Assembly (NCBI GenBank): GCA_948099385.1
Contig: CANUEZ040000208.1
Span: forward strand, 2,108,001 to 2,172,000
DNA: 64,000 nucleotides
Direction of reading: 5' to 3'
Source of the DNA: Fasciola hepatica
Lineage: Eukaryota > Platyhelminthes > Trematoda > Plagiorchiida > Fasciolidae
The translations under genes and the position numbers were made by a program. The notes under the pieces are model-generated. The model made no database searches. It worked only from the letters and a program-made list of their open reading frames with translations, and was not told the DNA's origin. Below are positions 38,697-52,067 of this stretch, piece by piece (within the stretch, counting starts at the first letter, position 1; the number at the start of each line of letters is the position of its first letter).

Positions 38697-41600
38697 ATGT
38701 TGAACAAAGCGTTGAGCGCCATCCCGGATAGCCTTGTGTTGTTGAGTTGTTCGATTCACAATGGTTCACCGGTTGTTGGAGTGCCCGTGGTTGCTCGGTC
38801 GATGTGCACTGCTGATGAGTCGAGTCCCTTAGAGGATGAAACAGCTATACAGTGCTTCCATGGATTTCAATGCTCAGTTGAGCGTTCAAGCTGCATGATC
38901 AATCATATTATACAAATCTAATCTAATCTAATCTAATCTCGTACTACTAATCAATTGCATGCATAGTAAGGAAGCTGTGTAGGTTGTTCATTTGGGAATG
39001 CGTTGGTTGTACTTAGGCCCCTACAGAGACGTCATCCATCATAGGAGTCGATCGGTGTGCGCGAAGCTGGTTGTTACCATTCAAATTTGAAGCGAGTTTG
39101 GGAAGGGTGCTATATCATGTAGTGTAGATGTTGAACAAAGCGTTGATAGCCATCCCGGATAGCCTTGTGTTGTTGAGTTGTTCGATTCACAATGGTTCAC
39201 CGGTTGTTGGAGTGCCCGTGGTTGCTCGGTCGATGTGCACTGCTGATGAGTCGAGTCCCGTAGAGGATGAAACAGCTGTACAGTGCTTCCATGGATTTCA
39301 ATGCTCAGTTGAGCGTTCAAGCTGCATGATCAATCATATTATACAAATCTAATCTAATCTAATCTAATCTCGTACTACTAATCAATTGCATGCATAGTAA
39401 GGAAGCTGTGTAGGTTGTTCATTTGGGAATGCGTTGGTTGTACTTAGGCCCCTACAGAGAAGTCATCCATCATAGGAGTCGATCGGTGTGCGCGAAGCTG
39501 GTTCTTACCATTCAAATTTGAAGCCAGTTTGAGAAGGGTGCTATATATGATGTAGTGTAGATGTTGAACAAAGCGTTGATAGCCATCCCGGATAGCCTTG
39601 TGTTGTTGAGTTGTGCGATTCACAATGGTTCACCGGTTGTTGGAGTGCCCGTGGTTGCTCGGTCGATGTGCACTGCTGATGAGTCGAGTCCCTTAGAGGA
39701 TGAAACAGCTATACAGTGCTTCCATGGATTTCAATGCTCAGTTGAGCGTTCAAGCTGCATGATCAATCATATTATACAAATCTAATCTAATCTAATCTAA
39801 TCTCGTACTACTAATCAATTGCATGCATAGTAAGGAAGCTGTGTAGGTTGTTCATTTGGGAATGCGTTGGTTGTACTTAGGCCCCTACAGAGAAGTCATC
39901 CATCATAGGAGTCGATCGGTGTGCGCGAAGCTGGTTGTTACCATTCAAATTTGAAGCGAGTTTGGGAAGGGTGCTATATCATGTAGTGTAGATGTTGAAC
40001 AAAGCGTTGAGCGCCATCCCGGATAGCCTTGTGTTGTTGAGTTGTTCGATTCACAATGGTTCACCGGTTGTTGGAGTGCCCGTGGTTGCTCGGTCGATGT
40101 GCACTGCTGATGAGTCGAGTCCCTTAGAGGATGAAACAGCTGTACAGTGCTTCCATGGATTTCAATGCTCAGTTGAGCGTTCAAGCTGCATGATCAATCA
40201 TATTATACAAATCTAATCTAATCTAATCTAATCTCGTACTACTAATCAATTGCATGCATAGTAAGGAAGCTGTGTAGGTTGTTCATTTGGGAATGCGTTG
40301 GTTGTACTTAGGCCCCTACAGAGACGTCATCCATCATAGGAGTCGATCGGTGTGCGCGAAGCTGGTTCTTACCATTCAAATTTGAAGCCAGTTTGAGAAG
40401 GGTGCTATATATGATGTAGTGTAGATGTTGAACAAAGCGTTGATAGCCATCCCGGATAGCCTTGTGTTGTTGAGTTGTGCGATTCACAATGGTTCACCGG
40501 TTGTTGGAGTGCCCGTGGTTGCTCGGTCGATGTGCACTGCTGATGAGTCGAGTCCCTTAGAGGATGAAACAGCTGTACAGTGCTTCCATGGATTTCAATG
40601 CTCAGTTGAGCGTTCAAGCTGCATGATCAATCATATTATACAAATCTAATCTAATCTAATCTAATCTCGTACTACTAATCGATTGCATGCATAGTAAGGA
40701 AGCTGTGTAGGTTGTTCATTTGGGAATGCGTTGGTTGTACTTAGGCCCCTACAGAGAAGTCATCCATCATAGGAGTCGATCGGTGTGCGCGAAGCTGGTT
40801 GTTACCATTCAAATTTGAAGCGAGTTTGGGAAGGGTGCTATATCATGTAGTGTAGATGTTGAACAAAGCGTTGAGCGCCATCCCGGATAGCCTTGTGTTG
40901 TTGAGTTGTTCGATTCACAATGGTTCACCGGTTGTTGGAGTGCCCGTGGTTGCTCGGTCGATGTGCACTGCTGATGAGTCGAGTCCCTTAGAGGATGAAA
41001 CAGCTATACAGTGCTTCCATGGATTTCAATGCTCAGTTGAGCGTTCAAGCTGCATGATCAATCATATTATACAAATCTAATCTAATCTAATCTAATCTCG
41101 TACTACTAATCAATTGCATGCATAGTAAGGAAGCTGTGTAGGTTGTTCATTTGGGAATGCGTTGGTTGTACTTAGGCCCCTACAGAGACGTCATCCATCA
41201 TAGGAGTCGATCGGTGTGCGCGAAGCTGGTTGTTACCATTCAAATTTGAAGCGAGTTTGGGAAGGGTGCTATATCATGTAGTGTAGATGTTGAACAAAGC
41301 GTTGATAGCCATCCCGGATAGCCTTGTGTTGTTGAGTTGTTCGATTCACAATGGTTCACCGGTTGTTGGAGTGCCCGTGGTTGCTCGGTCGATGTGCACT
41401 GCTGATGAGTCGAGTCCCGTAGAGGATGAAACAGCTGTACAGTGCTTCCATGGATTTCAATGCTCAGTTGAGCGTTCAAGCTGCATGATCAATCATATTA
41501 TACAAATCTAATCTAATCTAATCTAATCTCGTACTACTAATCAATTGCATGCATAGTAAGGAAGCTGTGTAGGTTGTTCATTTGGGAATGCGTTGGTTGT

Positions 41601-43016
41601 ACTTAGGCCCCTACAGAGAAGTCATCCATCATAGGAGTCGATCGGTGTGCGCGAAGCTGGTTCTTACCATTCAAATTTGAAGCCAGTTTGAGAAGGGTGC
41701 TATATATGATGTAGTGTAGATGTTGAACAAAGCGTTGATAGCCATCCCGGATAGCCTTGTGTTGTTGAGTTGTGCGATTCACAATGGTTCACCGGTTGTT
41801 GGAGTGCCCGTGGTTGCTCGGTCGATGTGCACTGCTGATGAGTCGAGTCCCTTAGAGGATGAAACAGCTATACAGTGCTTCCATGGATTTCAATGCTCAG
41901 TTGAGCGTTCAAGCTGCATGATCAATCATATTATACAAATCTAATCTAATCTAATCTAATCTCGTACTACTAATCAATTGCATGCATAGTAAGGAAGCTG
42001 TGTAGGTTGTTCATTTCGGAATGCGTTGGTTGTACTTAGGCCCCTACAGAGAAGTCATCCATCATAGGAGTCGATCGGTGTGCGCGAAGCTGGTTGTTAC
42101 CATTCAAATTTGAAGCGAGTTTGGGAAGGGTGCTATATCATGTAGTGTAGATGTTGAACAAAGCGTTGAGCGCCATCCCGGATAGCCTTGTGTTGTTGAG
42201 TTGTTCGATTCACAATGGTTCACCGGTTGTTGGAGTGCCCGTGGTTGCTCGGTCGATGTGCACTGCTGATGAGTCGAGTCCCTTAGAGGATGAAACAGCT
42301 ATACAGTGCTTCCATGGATTTCAATGCTCAGTTGAGCGTTCAAGCTGCATGATCAATCATATTATACAAATCTAATCTAATCTAATCTAATCTCGTACTA
42401 CTAATCAATTGCATGCATAGTAAGGAAGCTGTGTAGGTTGTTCATTTGGGAATGCGTTGGTTGTACTTAGGCCCCTACAGAGACGTCATCCATCATAGGA
42501 GTCGATCGGTGTGCGCGAAGCTGGTTCTTACCATTCAAATTTGAAGCCAGTTTGAGAAGGGTGCTATATATGATGTAGTGTAGATGTTGAACAAAGCGTT
42601 GATAGCCATCCCGGATAGCCTTGTGTTGTTGAGTTGTGCGATTCACAATGGTTCACCGGTTGTTGGAGTGCCCGTGGTTGCTCGGTCGATGTGCACTGCT
42701 GATGAGTCGAGTCCCTTAGAGGATGAAACAGCTATACAGTGCTTCCATGGATTTCAATGCTCAGTTGAGCGTTCAAGCTGCATGATCAATCATATTATAC
42801 AAATCTAATCTAATCTAATCTAATCTCGTACTACTAATCAATTGCATGCATAGTAAGGAAGCTGTGTAGGTTGTTCATTTGGGAATGCGTTGGTTGTACT
42901 TAGGCCCCTACAGAGAAGTCATCCATCATAGGAGTCGATCGGTGTGCGCGAAGCTGGTTCTTACCATTCAAATTTGAAGCCAGTTTGGGAAGGGTGCTAT
43001 ATATGATGTAGTGTAG
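38697..43016 (+). repeat. Family 2 five-monomer higher-order repeat, 2159 bp, two copies
   Basis: Monomer starts 38697, 39128, 39561, 39992 and 40425 repeat at 40856, 41287, 41720, 42151 and 42584 with a constant 2159-bp shift. Markers are GTTGAGCGCCATCC (38711, 40006, 40870, 42165), GAGTTGTGCGATTC (39607, 40471, 41766, 42630) and GAGACGTCATCC (39026, 40321, 41185, 42480). The alternation of 431 and 433 bp is kept in the repeated order. Confidence 0.88.
38806..41445 (+). ncRNA. Hammerhead-like copies, block 3 (alternating intact and G16.2-to-A)
   Basis: Starts: 38806 (G16.2 to A), 39237 intact, 39670 (G16.2 to A), 40101 intact, 40534 intact, 40965 (G16.2 to A), 41396 intact. The 2159-bp five-monomer repeat places 38806 with 40965 and 39237 with 41396. 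The pairs 39670/41829, 40101/42260 and 40534/42693 match in their other markers, but 40101 and 40534 have an intact G16.2 where 42260 and 42693 have A. Either state has therefore spread by conversion within otherwise equivalent units. Confidence 0.68.
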
Positions 43017-45340
43017 ATGTTGAACAAAGCGTTGATAGCCATCCCGGATAGCCTTGTGTTGTTGAGTTGTTCGATTCACAATGGTTCACCGGTTGTTGGA
43101 GTGCCCGTGGTTGCTCGGTCGATGTGCACTGCTGATGAGTCGAGTCCCTTAGAGGATGAAACAGCTATACAGTGCTTCCATGGATTTCAATGCTCAGTTG
43201 AGCGTTCAAGCTGCATGATCAATCATATTATACAAATCTAATCTAATCTAATCTAATCTCGTACTACTAATCAATTGCATGCATAGTAATGAAGCTGTGT
43301 AGGTTGTTCATTTGGGAATGCGTTGGTTGTACTTAGGCCCCTACAGAGAAGTCATCCATCATAGGAGTCGATCGGTGTGCGCGAAGCTGGTTCTTACCAT
43401 TCAAATTTGAAGCCAGTTTGAGAAGGGTGCTATATATGATGTAGTGTAGATGTTGAACAAAGCGTTGATAGCCATCCCGGATAGCCTTGTGTTGTTGAGT
43501 TGTTCGATTCACAATGGTTCACCGGTTGTTGGAGTGCCCGTGGTTGCTCGGTCGATGTGCACTGCTGATGAGTCGAGTCCCTTAGAGGATGAAACAGCTA
43601 TACAGTGCTTCCATGGATTTCAATGCTCAGTTGAGCGTTCAAGCTGCATGATCAATCATATTATACAAATCTAATCTAATCTAATCTAATCTCGTACTAC
43701 TAATCAATTGCATGCATAGTAAGGAAGCTGTGTAGGTTGTTCATTTGGGAATGCGTTGGTTGTACTTAGGCCCCTACAGAGAAGTCATCCATCATAGGAG
43801 TCGATCGGTGTGCGCGAAGCTGGTTGTTACCATTCAAATTTGAAGCCAGTTTGGGAAGGGTGCTATATATGATGTAGTGTAGATGTTGAACAAAGCGTTG
43901 ATAGCCATCCCGGATAGCCTTGTGTTGTTGAGTTGTGCGATTCACAATGGTTCACCGGTTGTTGGAGTGCCCGTGGTTGCTCGGTCGATGTGCACTGCTG
44001 ATGAGTCGAGTCCCTTAGAGGATGAAACAGCTATACAGTGCTTCCATGGATTTCAATGCTCAGTTGAGCGTTCAAGCTGCATGATCAATCATATTATACA
44101 AATCTAATCTAATCTAATCTAATCTCGTACTACTAATCAATTGCATGCATAGTAAGGAAGCTGTGTAGGTTGTTCATTTGGGAATGCGTTGGTTGTACTT
44201 AGGCCCCTACAGAGAAGTCATCCATCATAGGAGTCGATCGGTGTGCGCGAAGCTGGTTCTTACCATTCAAATTTGAAGCCAGTTTGGGAAGGGTGCTATA
44301 TATGATGTAGTGTAGATGTTGAACAAAGCGTTGATAGCCATCCCGGATAGCCTTGTGTTGTTGAGTTGTTCGATTCACAATGGTTCACCGGTTGTTGGAG
44401 TGCCCGTGGTTGCTCGGTCGATGTGCACTGCTGATGAGTCGAGTCCCTCAGAGGATGAAACAGCTATACAGTGCTTCCATGGATTTCAATGCTCAGTTGA
44501 GCGTTCAAGCTGCATGATCAATCATATTATACAAATCTAATCTAATCTAATCTAATCTCGTACTACTAATCAATTGCATGCATAGTAAGGAAGCTGTGTA
44601 GGTTGTTCATTTGGGAATGCGTTGGTTGTACTTAGGCCCCTACAGAGAAGTCATCCATCATAGGAGTCGATCGGTGTGCGCGAAGCTGGTTCTTACCATT
44701 CAAATTTGAAGCCAGTTTGAGAAGGGTGCTATATATGATGTAGTGTAGATGTTGAACAAAGCGTTGATAGCCATCCCGGATAGCCTTGTGTTGTTGAGTT
44801 GTTCGATTCACAATGGTTCACCGGTTGTTGGAGTGCCCGTGGTTGCTCGGTCGATGTGCACTGCTGATGAGTCGAGTCCCTTAGAGGATGAAACAGCTAT
44901 ACAGTGCTTCCATGGATTTCAATGCTCAGTTGAGCGTTCAAGCTGCATGATCAATCATATTATACAAATCTAATCTAATCTAATCTAATCTCGTACTACT
45001 AATCAATTGCATGCATAGTAAGGAAGCTGTGTAGGTTGTTCATTTGGGAATGCGTTGGTTGTACTTAGGCCCCTACAGAGAAGTCATCCATCATAGGAGT
45101 CGATCGGTGTGCGCGAAGCTGGTTCTTACCATTCAAATTTGAAGCCAGTTTGGGAAGGGTGCTATATATGATGTAGTGTAGATGTTGAACAAAGCGTTGA
45201 TAGCCATCCCGGATAGCCTTGTGTTGTTGAGTTGTTCGATTCACAATGGTTCACCGGTTGTTGGAGTGCCCGTGGTTGCTCGGTCGATGTGCACTGCTGA
45301 TGAGTCGAGTCCCTTAGAGGATGAAACAGCTATACAGTGC
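41829..45340 (+). ncRNA. Hammerhead-like copies, block 4: nine consecutive G16.2-to-A copies
   Basis: Starts: 41829, 42260, 42693, 43126, 43559, 43992, 44425, 44858, 45291. All read CAGCTATACAGTGC, so the C15.2-G16.2 pair becomes C/A and the cleavage triplet GTA becomes ATA. Only A15.1-T16.1 would remain of stem III, and the ACAGCTGT self-complementarity is also lost. CTGATGA, GAAAC and stem I are unchanged. From family knowledge this should lower or abolish cleavage. Spacing is mostly exactly 433 bp, so this is a recently homogenised run built from a probably inactive copy. Confidence 0.68.
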
Positions 45341-45612
45341 TTCCATGGATTTCAATGCTCAGTTGAGCGTTCAAGCTGCATGATCAATCATATTATACAA
45401 ATCTAATCTAATCTAATCTAATCTCGTACTACTAATCAATTGCATGCATAGTAAGGAAGCTGTGTAGGTTGTTCATTTGGGAATGCGTTGGTTGTACTTA
45501 GGCCCCTACAGAGAAGTCATCCATCATAGGAGTGGATCGGTGTGCGCGAAGCTGGTTCTTACCATTCAAATTTGAAGCCAGTTTGAGAAGGGTGCTATAT
45601 CATGTAGTGTAG
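42584..45612 (+). repeat. Homogeneous run of 433-bp monomers
   Basis: Seven successive units (42584, 43017, 43450, 43883, 44316, 44749, 45182) are spaced exactly 433 bp. They all share the ATGATGTAG form, five AATCT units and the G16.2-to-A ribozyme variant. Differences are a handful of single bases, for example AGTAATGAAGC at 43287, CCCTCAGAGG at 44453 and GAGTTGTGCG in two units. This is the least diverged stretch in the window and so probably among its most recent expansions. Confidence 0.85.
43017..43449 (+). repeat. Representative family 2 monomer (433 bp)
   Basis: A standard 433-bp unit from the homogeneous block at 42.6-45.6 kb, counted from ATGTTGAACAAAGCG to the next such site at 43450. 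It holds the candidate Pol III boxes, the hammerhead-like motif at 43126-43175 (here the G16.2-to-A variant), the post-ribozyme hairpin, five AATCT pentamers, the TGCATGCA palindrome, and the TTCAAATTTGAA palindrome. No frame longer than 79 codons lies in it. Confidence 0.9.
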
Positions 45613-47771
45613 ATGTTGAACAAAGCGTTGATAGCCATCCCGGATAGCCTTGTGTTGTTGAGTTGTTCGATTCACAATGGTTCACCGGTTGTTGGAGTGC
45701 CCGTGGTTGCTCGGTCGATGTGCACTGCTGATGAGTCGAGTCCCTTAGAGGATGAAACAGCTGTACAGTGCTTCCATGGATTTCAATGCTCAGTTGAGCG
45801 TTCAAGCTGCATGATCAATCATATTATACAAATCTAATCTAATCTAATCTAATCTCGTACTACTAATCAATTGCATGCATAGTAAGGAAGCTGTGTAGGT
45901 TGTTCATTTGGGAATGCGTTGGTTGTACTTAGGCCCCTACAGAGACGTCATCCATCATAGGAGTGGATCGGTGTGCGCGAAGCTGGTTCTTACCATTCAA
46001 ATTTAAAGCGAGTTTGGGAAGGGTGCTATATCATGTAGTGTAGATGTTGAACAAAGCGTTGATAGCCATCCCGGATAGCCTTGTGTTGTTGAGTTGTTCG
46101 ATTCACAATGGTTCACCGGTTGTTGGAGTGCCCGTGGTTGCTCGGTCGATGTGCACTGCTGATGAGTCGAGTCCCGTAGAGGATGAAACAGCTGTACAGT
46201 GCTTCCATGGATTTCAATGCTCAGTTGAGCGTTCAAGCTGCATGATCAATCAAATTATACAAATCTAATCTAATCTGATTTAATCTCGTACTACTAATCA
46301 ATTGCATGCATAGTAAGGAAGCTGTGTAGGTTGTTCATTTGGGAATGCGTTGGTTGTACTTAGGCCCCTACAGAGAAGTCATCCATCATAGGAGTGGATC
46401 GGTGTGCGCGAAGCTGGTTCTTACCATTCAAATTTGAAGCCAGTTTGGGAAGGGTGCTATATATGATGTAGTGTAGATGTTGAACAAAGCGTTGATAGCC
46501 ATCCCGGATAGCCTTGTGTTGTTGAGTTGTTCGATTCACAATGGTTCACCGGTTGTTGGAGTGCCCGTGGTTGCTCGGTCGATGTGCACTGCTGATGAGT
46601 CGAGTCCCTTAGAGGATGAAACAGCTGTACAGTGCTTCCATGGATTTCAATGCTCAGTTGAGCGTTCAAGCTGCATGATCAATCATATTATACAAATCTA
46701 ATCTAATCTAATCTAATCTCGTACTACTAATCAATTGCATGCATAGTAAGGAAGCTGTGTAGGTTGTTCATTTGGGAATGCGTTGGTTGTACTTAGGCCC
46801 CTACAGAGACGTCATCCATCATAGGAGTGGATCGGTGTGCGCGAAGCTGGTTCTTACCATTCAAATTTAAAGCGAGTTTGGGAAGGGTGCTATATCATGT
46901 AGTGTAGATGTTGAACAAAGCGTTGATAGCCATCCCGGATAGCCTTGTGTTGTTGAGTTGTTCGATTCACAATGGTTCACCGGTTGTTGGAGTGCCCGTG
47001 GTTGCTCGGTCGATGTGCACTGCTGATGAGTCGAGTCCCGTAGAGGATGAAACAGCTGTACAGTGCTTCCATGGATTTCAATGCTCAGTTGAGCGTTCAA
47101 GCTGCATGATCAATCAAATTATACAAATCTAATCTAATCTGATTTAATCTCGTACTACTAATCAATTGCATGCATAGTAAGGAAGCTGTGTAGGTTGTTC
47201 ATTTGGGAATGCGTTGGTTGTACTTAGGCCCCTACAGAGAAGTCATCCATCATAGGAGTGGATCGGTGTGCGCGAAGCTGGTTCTTACCATTCAAATTTG
47301 AAGCCAGTTTGGGAAGGGTGCTATATATGATGTAGTGTAGATGTTGAACAAAGCGTTGATAGCCATCCCGGATAGCCTTGTGTTGTTGAGTTGTTCGATT
47401 CACAATGGTTCACCGGTTGTTGGAGTGCCCGTGGTTGCTCGGTCGATGTGCACTGCTGATGAGTCGAGTCCCTTAGAGGATGAAACAGCTATACAGTGCT
47501 TCCATGGATTTCAATGCTCAGTTGAGCGTTCAAGCTGCATGATCAATCATATTATACAAATCTAATCTAATCTAATCTAATCTCGTACTACTAATCAATT
47601 GCATGCATAGTAAGGAAGCTGTGTAGGTTGTTCATTTGGGAATGCGTTGGTTGTACTTAGGCCCCTACAGAGAAGTCATCCATCATAGGAGTCGATCGGT
47701 GTGCGCGAAGCTGGTTCTTACCATTCAAATTTGAAGCGAGTTTGGGAAGGGTGCTATATCATGTAGTGTAG
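45613..47771 (+). repeat. Family 2 two-monomer higher-order repeat, 864 bp
   Basis: The 431+433-bp pair at 46044/46477 repeats at 46908/47341. Shared markers are GACGTCATCCATCATAGGAG with GTGGATCGG (45945, 46809), AAATTTAAAGCGAG (46001, 46865), ATCAATCAAATTATAC (46245, 47109) and AATCTGATTTAATCTCG (46271, 47135). The second member of each pair differs at the ribozyme: 46586 is intact, while 47450 carries G16.2 to A. Confidence 0.85.
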
Positions 47772-50700
47772 ATGTTGAACAAAGCGTTGATAGCCATCCC
47801 GGATAGCCTTGTGTTGTTGAGTTGTTCGATTCACAATGGTTCACCGGTTGTTGGAGTGCCCGTGGTTGCTCGGTCGATGTGCACTGCTGATGAGTCGAGT
47901 CCCTTAGAGGATGAAACAGCTGTACAGTGCTTCCATGGATTTCAATGCTCAGTTGAGCGTTCAAGCTGCATGATCAATCATATTATACAAATCTAATCTA
48001 ATCTAATCTAATCTCGTACTACTAATCAATTGCATGCATAGTAAGGAAGCTGTGTAGGTTGTTCATTTGGGAATGCGTTGGTTGTACTTAGGCCCCTACA
48101 GAGAAGTCATCCATCATAGGAGTCGATCGGTGTGCGCGAAGCTGGTTGTTACCATTCAAATTTGAAGCGAGTTTGGGAAGGGTGCTATATCATGTAGTGT
48201 AGATGTTGAACAAAGCGTTGATAGCCATCCCGGATAGCCTTGTGTTGTTGAGTTGTTCGATTCACAATGGTTCACCGGTTGTTGGAGTGCCCGTGGTTGC
48301 TCGGTCGATGTGCACTGCTGATGAGTCGAGTCCCGTAGAGGATGAAACAGCTGTACAATGCTTCCATGGATTTCAATGCTCAGTTGAGCGTTCAAGCTGC
48401 ATGATCAATCATATTATACAAATCTAATCTAATCTAATCTAATCTCGTACTACTAATCAATTGCATGCATAGTAAGGAAGCTGTGTAGGTTTTTCATTTG
48501 GGAATGCGTTGGTTGTACTTAGGCCCCTACAGAGAAGTCATCCATCATAGGAGTGGATCGGTGTGCGCGAAGCTGGTTGTTACCATTCAAATTTGAAGCC
48601 AGTTTGGGAAGGGTGCTATATCATGTAGTGTAGATGTTGAACAAAGCGTTGATAGCCATCCCGGATAGCCTTGTGTTGTTGAGTTGTTCGATTCACAATG
48701 GTTCACCGGTTGTTGGAGTGCCCGTGGGGGCTCGGTCGATGTGCACTGCTGATGAGTCGAGTCCCGTAGAGGATGAAACAGCTGTACAGTGCTTCCATGG
48801 ATTTCAATGCTCAGTTGAGCGTTCAAGCTGCATGATCAATCATATTATACAAATCTAATCTAATCTAATCTAATCTCGTACTACTAATCAATTGCATGCA
48901 TAGTAAGGAAGCTGTGTAGGTTGTTCATTTGGGAATGCGTTGGTTGTACTTAGGCCCCTACAGAGAAGTCATCCATCATAGGAGTCGATCGGTGTGCGCG
49001 AAGCTGGTTCTTACCATTCAAATTTGAAGCCAGTTTGGGAAGAATGCTATATATGATGTAGTGTAGATGTTGAACAAAGCGTTGAGAGCCATCCCGGATA
49101 GCCTTGTGTTGTTAAGTTGTTCGATTCACAATGGTTCACCGGTTGTTGGAGTGCCCGTGGTTGCTCGGTCGATGTGCACTGCTGATGAGTCGAGTCCCGT
49201 AGAGGATGAAACAGCTGTACAGTGCTTCCATGGATTTCAATGCTCAGTTGAGCGTTCAAGCTGCATGATCAATCATATTATACAAATCCATTCGAATCTA
49301 ATCTAATCTCGTACTGCTAATCAATTGCATGCATAGTAAGGAAGCTGTGTAGGTTTTTCATTTGGGAATGCGTTGGTTGTACTTAGGCCCCTACAGAGAA
49401 GTCATCCATCATGGGAGTCGATCGGTGAGCGCGAAGCTGGTACTTAACATTCAAATTTGAAGCGAGTTTGGGAAGGGTGCTATATCATGTAGTGTAGATG
49501 TTGAACAAAGCGTTGATAGCCATCCCGGATAGCCTTGTGTTGTTGAGTTGTTCGATTCACAATGGTTCACCGGTTGTTGGAGTGCCCGTGGTTGCTCGGT
49601 CGATGTGCACTGCTGATGAGTCGAGTCCCTTAGAGGATGAAACAGCTGTACAGTGCTTCCATGGATTTCAATGCTCAGTTGAGCGTTCAAGCTGCATGAT
49701 CAATCATATTATACAAATCTAATCTAATCTAATCTAATCTCGTACTACTAATCAATTGCATGCATAGTAAGGAAGCTGTGTAGGTTGTTCATTTGGGAAT
49801 GCGTTGGTTGTACTTAGGCCCCTACAGAGAAGTCATCCATCATAGGAGTGGATCGGTGTGCGCGAAGCTGGTTCTTACCATTCAAATTTGAAGCCAGTTT
49901 GAGAAGGGTGCTATATCATGTAGTGTAGATGTTGAACAAAGCGTTGATAGCCATCCCGGATAGCCTTGTGTTGTTGAGTTGTTCGATTCACAATGGTTCA
50001 CCGGTTGTTGGAGTGCCCGTGGTTGCTCGGTCGATGTGCACTGCTGATGAGTCGAGTCCCTTAGAGGATGAAACAGCTATACAGTGCTTCCATGGATTTC
50101 AATGCTCAGTTGAGCGTTCAAGCTGCATGATCAATCATATTATACAAATCTAATCTAATCTAATCTAATCTCGTACTACTAATCAATTGCATGCATAGTA
50201 AGGAAGCTGTGTAGGTTGTTCATTTGGGAATGCGTTGGTTGTACTTAGGCCCCTACAGAGAAGTCATCCATCATAGGAGTCGATCGGTGTGCGCGAAGCT
50301 GGTTGTTACCATTCAAATTTGAAGCGAGTTTGGGAAGGGTGCTATATCATGTAGTGTAGATGTTGAACAAAGCGTTGAGAGCCATCCCGGATAGCCTTGT
50401 GTTGTTAAGTTGTTCGATTCACAATGGTTCACCGGTTGTTGGAGTGCCCGTGGTTGCTCGGTCGATGTGCACTGCTGATGAGTCGAGTCCCGTAGAGGAT
50501 GAAACAGCTGTACAGTGCTTCCATGGATTTCAATGCTCAGTTGAGCGTTCAAGCTGCATGATCAATCATATTATACAAATCCATTCGAATCTAATCTAAT
50601 CTCGTACTGCTAATCAATTGCAATCATAGTAAGGAAGCTGTGTAGGTTGTTCATTTGGGAATGCGTTGGTTGTACTTAGGCCCCTACAGAGAAGTCATCC

Positions 50701-51813
50701 ATCATGGGAGTCGATCGGTGTGCGCGAAGCTGGTTGTTACCATTCAAATTTGAAGCGAGTTTGGGAAGGGTGCTATATCATGTAGTGTATATGTTGAACA
50801 AAGCGTTGAGAGCCATCCCGGATAGCCTTGTGTTGTTGAGTTGTTCGATTCACAATGGTTCACCGGTTGTTGGAGTGCCCGTGGTTGCTCGGTCGATGTG
50901 CACTGCTGATGAGTCGAGTCCCTTAGAGGATGAAACAGCTGTACAGTGCTTCCATGGATTTCAATGCTCAGTTGAGCGTTCAAGCTGCATGATCAATCAT
51001 ATTATACAAATCCATTCGAAACTAATCTAATCTCGTACTGCTAATCAATTGCAATCATAGTAAGGAAGCTGTGTAGGTTGTTCATTTGGGAATGCGTTGG
51101 TTGTACTTAGGCCCCTACAGAGAATTCATCCATCATAGGAGTCGATCGGTGAGCGCGAAGCTGGTACTTAACATTCAAATTTGAAGCGAGTTTGGGAAGG
51201 GTGCTATATCATGTAGTGTAGATATTGAACAAAGCGTTGATAGCCATCCCGGATAGCCTTGTGTTGTTGAGTTGTTCGATTCACAATGGTTCACCGGTTG
51301 TTGGAGTGCCCGTGGTTGCTCGGTCGATGTGCACTGCTGATGAGTCGAGTCCCGTAGAGGATGAAACAGCTGTACAGTGCTTCCATGGATTTCAATGCTC
51401 AGTTGAGCGTTCAAGCTGCATGATCAATCATATTATACAAATCTAATCTAATCTAATCTAATCTCGTACTACTAATCAATTGCATGCATAGTAAGGAAGC
51501 TGTGTAGGTTGTTCATTTGGGAATGCGTTGGTTGTACTTAGGCCCCTACAGAGAAGTCATCCATCATAGGAGTCGATCGGTGTGCGCGAAGCTGGTTCTT
51601 ACCATTCAAATTTGAAGCCAGTTTGGGAAGGGTGCTATATATGATGTAGTGTAGATGTTGAACAAAGCGTTGATAGCCATCCCGGATAGCCTTGTGTTGT
51701 TGAGTTGTTCGATTCACAATGGTTCACCGGTTGTTGGAGTGCCCGTGGTTGCTCGGTCGATGTGCACTGCTGATGAGTCGAGTCCCTTAGAGGATGAAAC
51801 AGCTGTACAGTGC
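45722..51813 (+). ncRNA. Hammerhead-like copies, block 5 (mostly intact)
   Basis: Intact core and stem I at starts 45722, 46153, 46586, 47017, 47881, 48743, 49176, 49607, 50469, 50900, 51331 and 51764. Damaged copies: 47450 and 50038 (G16.2 to A), and 48312 (GTACAATGC, G1.3 to A). Copies 46153, 47017, 48312, 48743, 49176, 50469 and 51331 carry the CCCGTAGAGG loop II variant, which leaves the core untouched. Predicted RNA units between successive cuts are 431 or 433 nt. Confidence 0.7.
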
Positions 51814-52067
51814 TTCCATGGATTTCAATGCTCAGTTGAGCGTTCAAGCTGCATGATCAATCATATTATACAAATCTAATCTAATCTAATCTAATCTCGT
51901 ACTGCTAATCAATTGCATGCATAGTAAGGAAGCTGTGTAGGTTGTTCATTTGGGAATGCGTTGGTTGTACTTAGGCCCCTACAGAGAAGTCATCCATCAT
52001 GGGAGTCGATCGGTGTGCGCGAAGCTGGTTGTTACCATTCAAATTTGAAGCGAGTTTGGGAAGGGTG

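Noticed and set aside
50704..51030. Open reading frame of 108 codons, the longest in the window, and the many 62-91-codon frames like it
   Set aside because: They recur once per monomer on both strands, keep pace with the repeat period, end at arbitrary stops and overlap the ribozyme motif. No domain, signal peptide or codon signature is visible. They are stop-poor stretches of the satellite.
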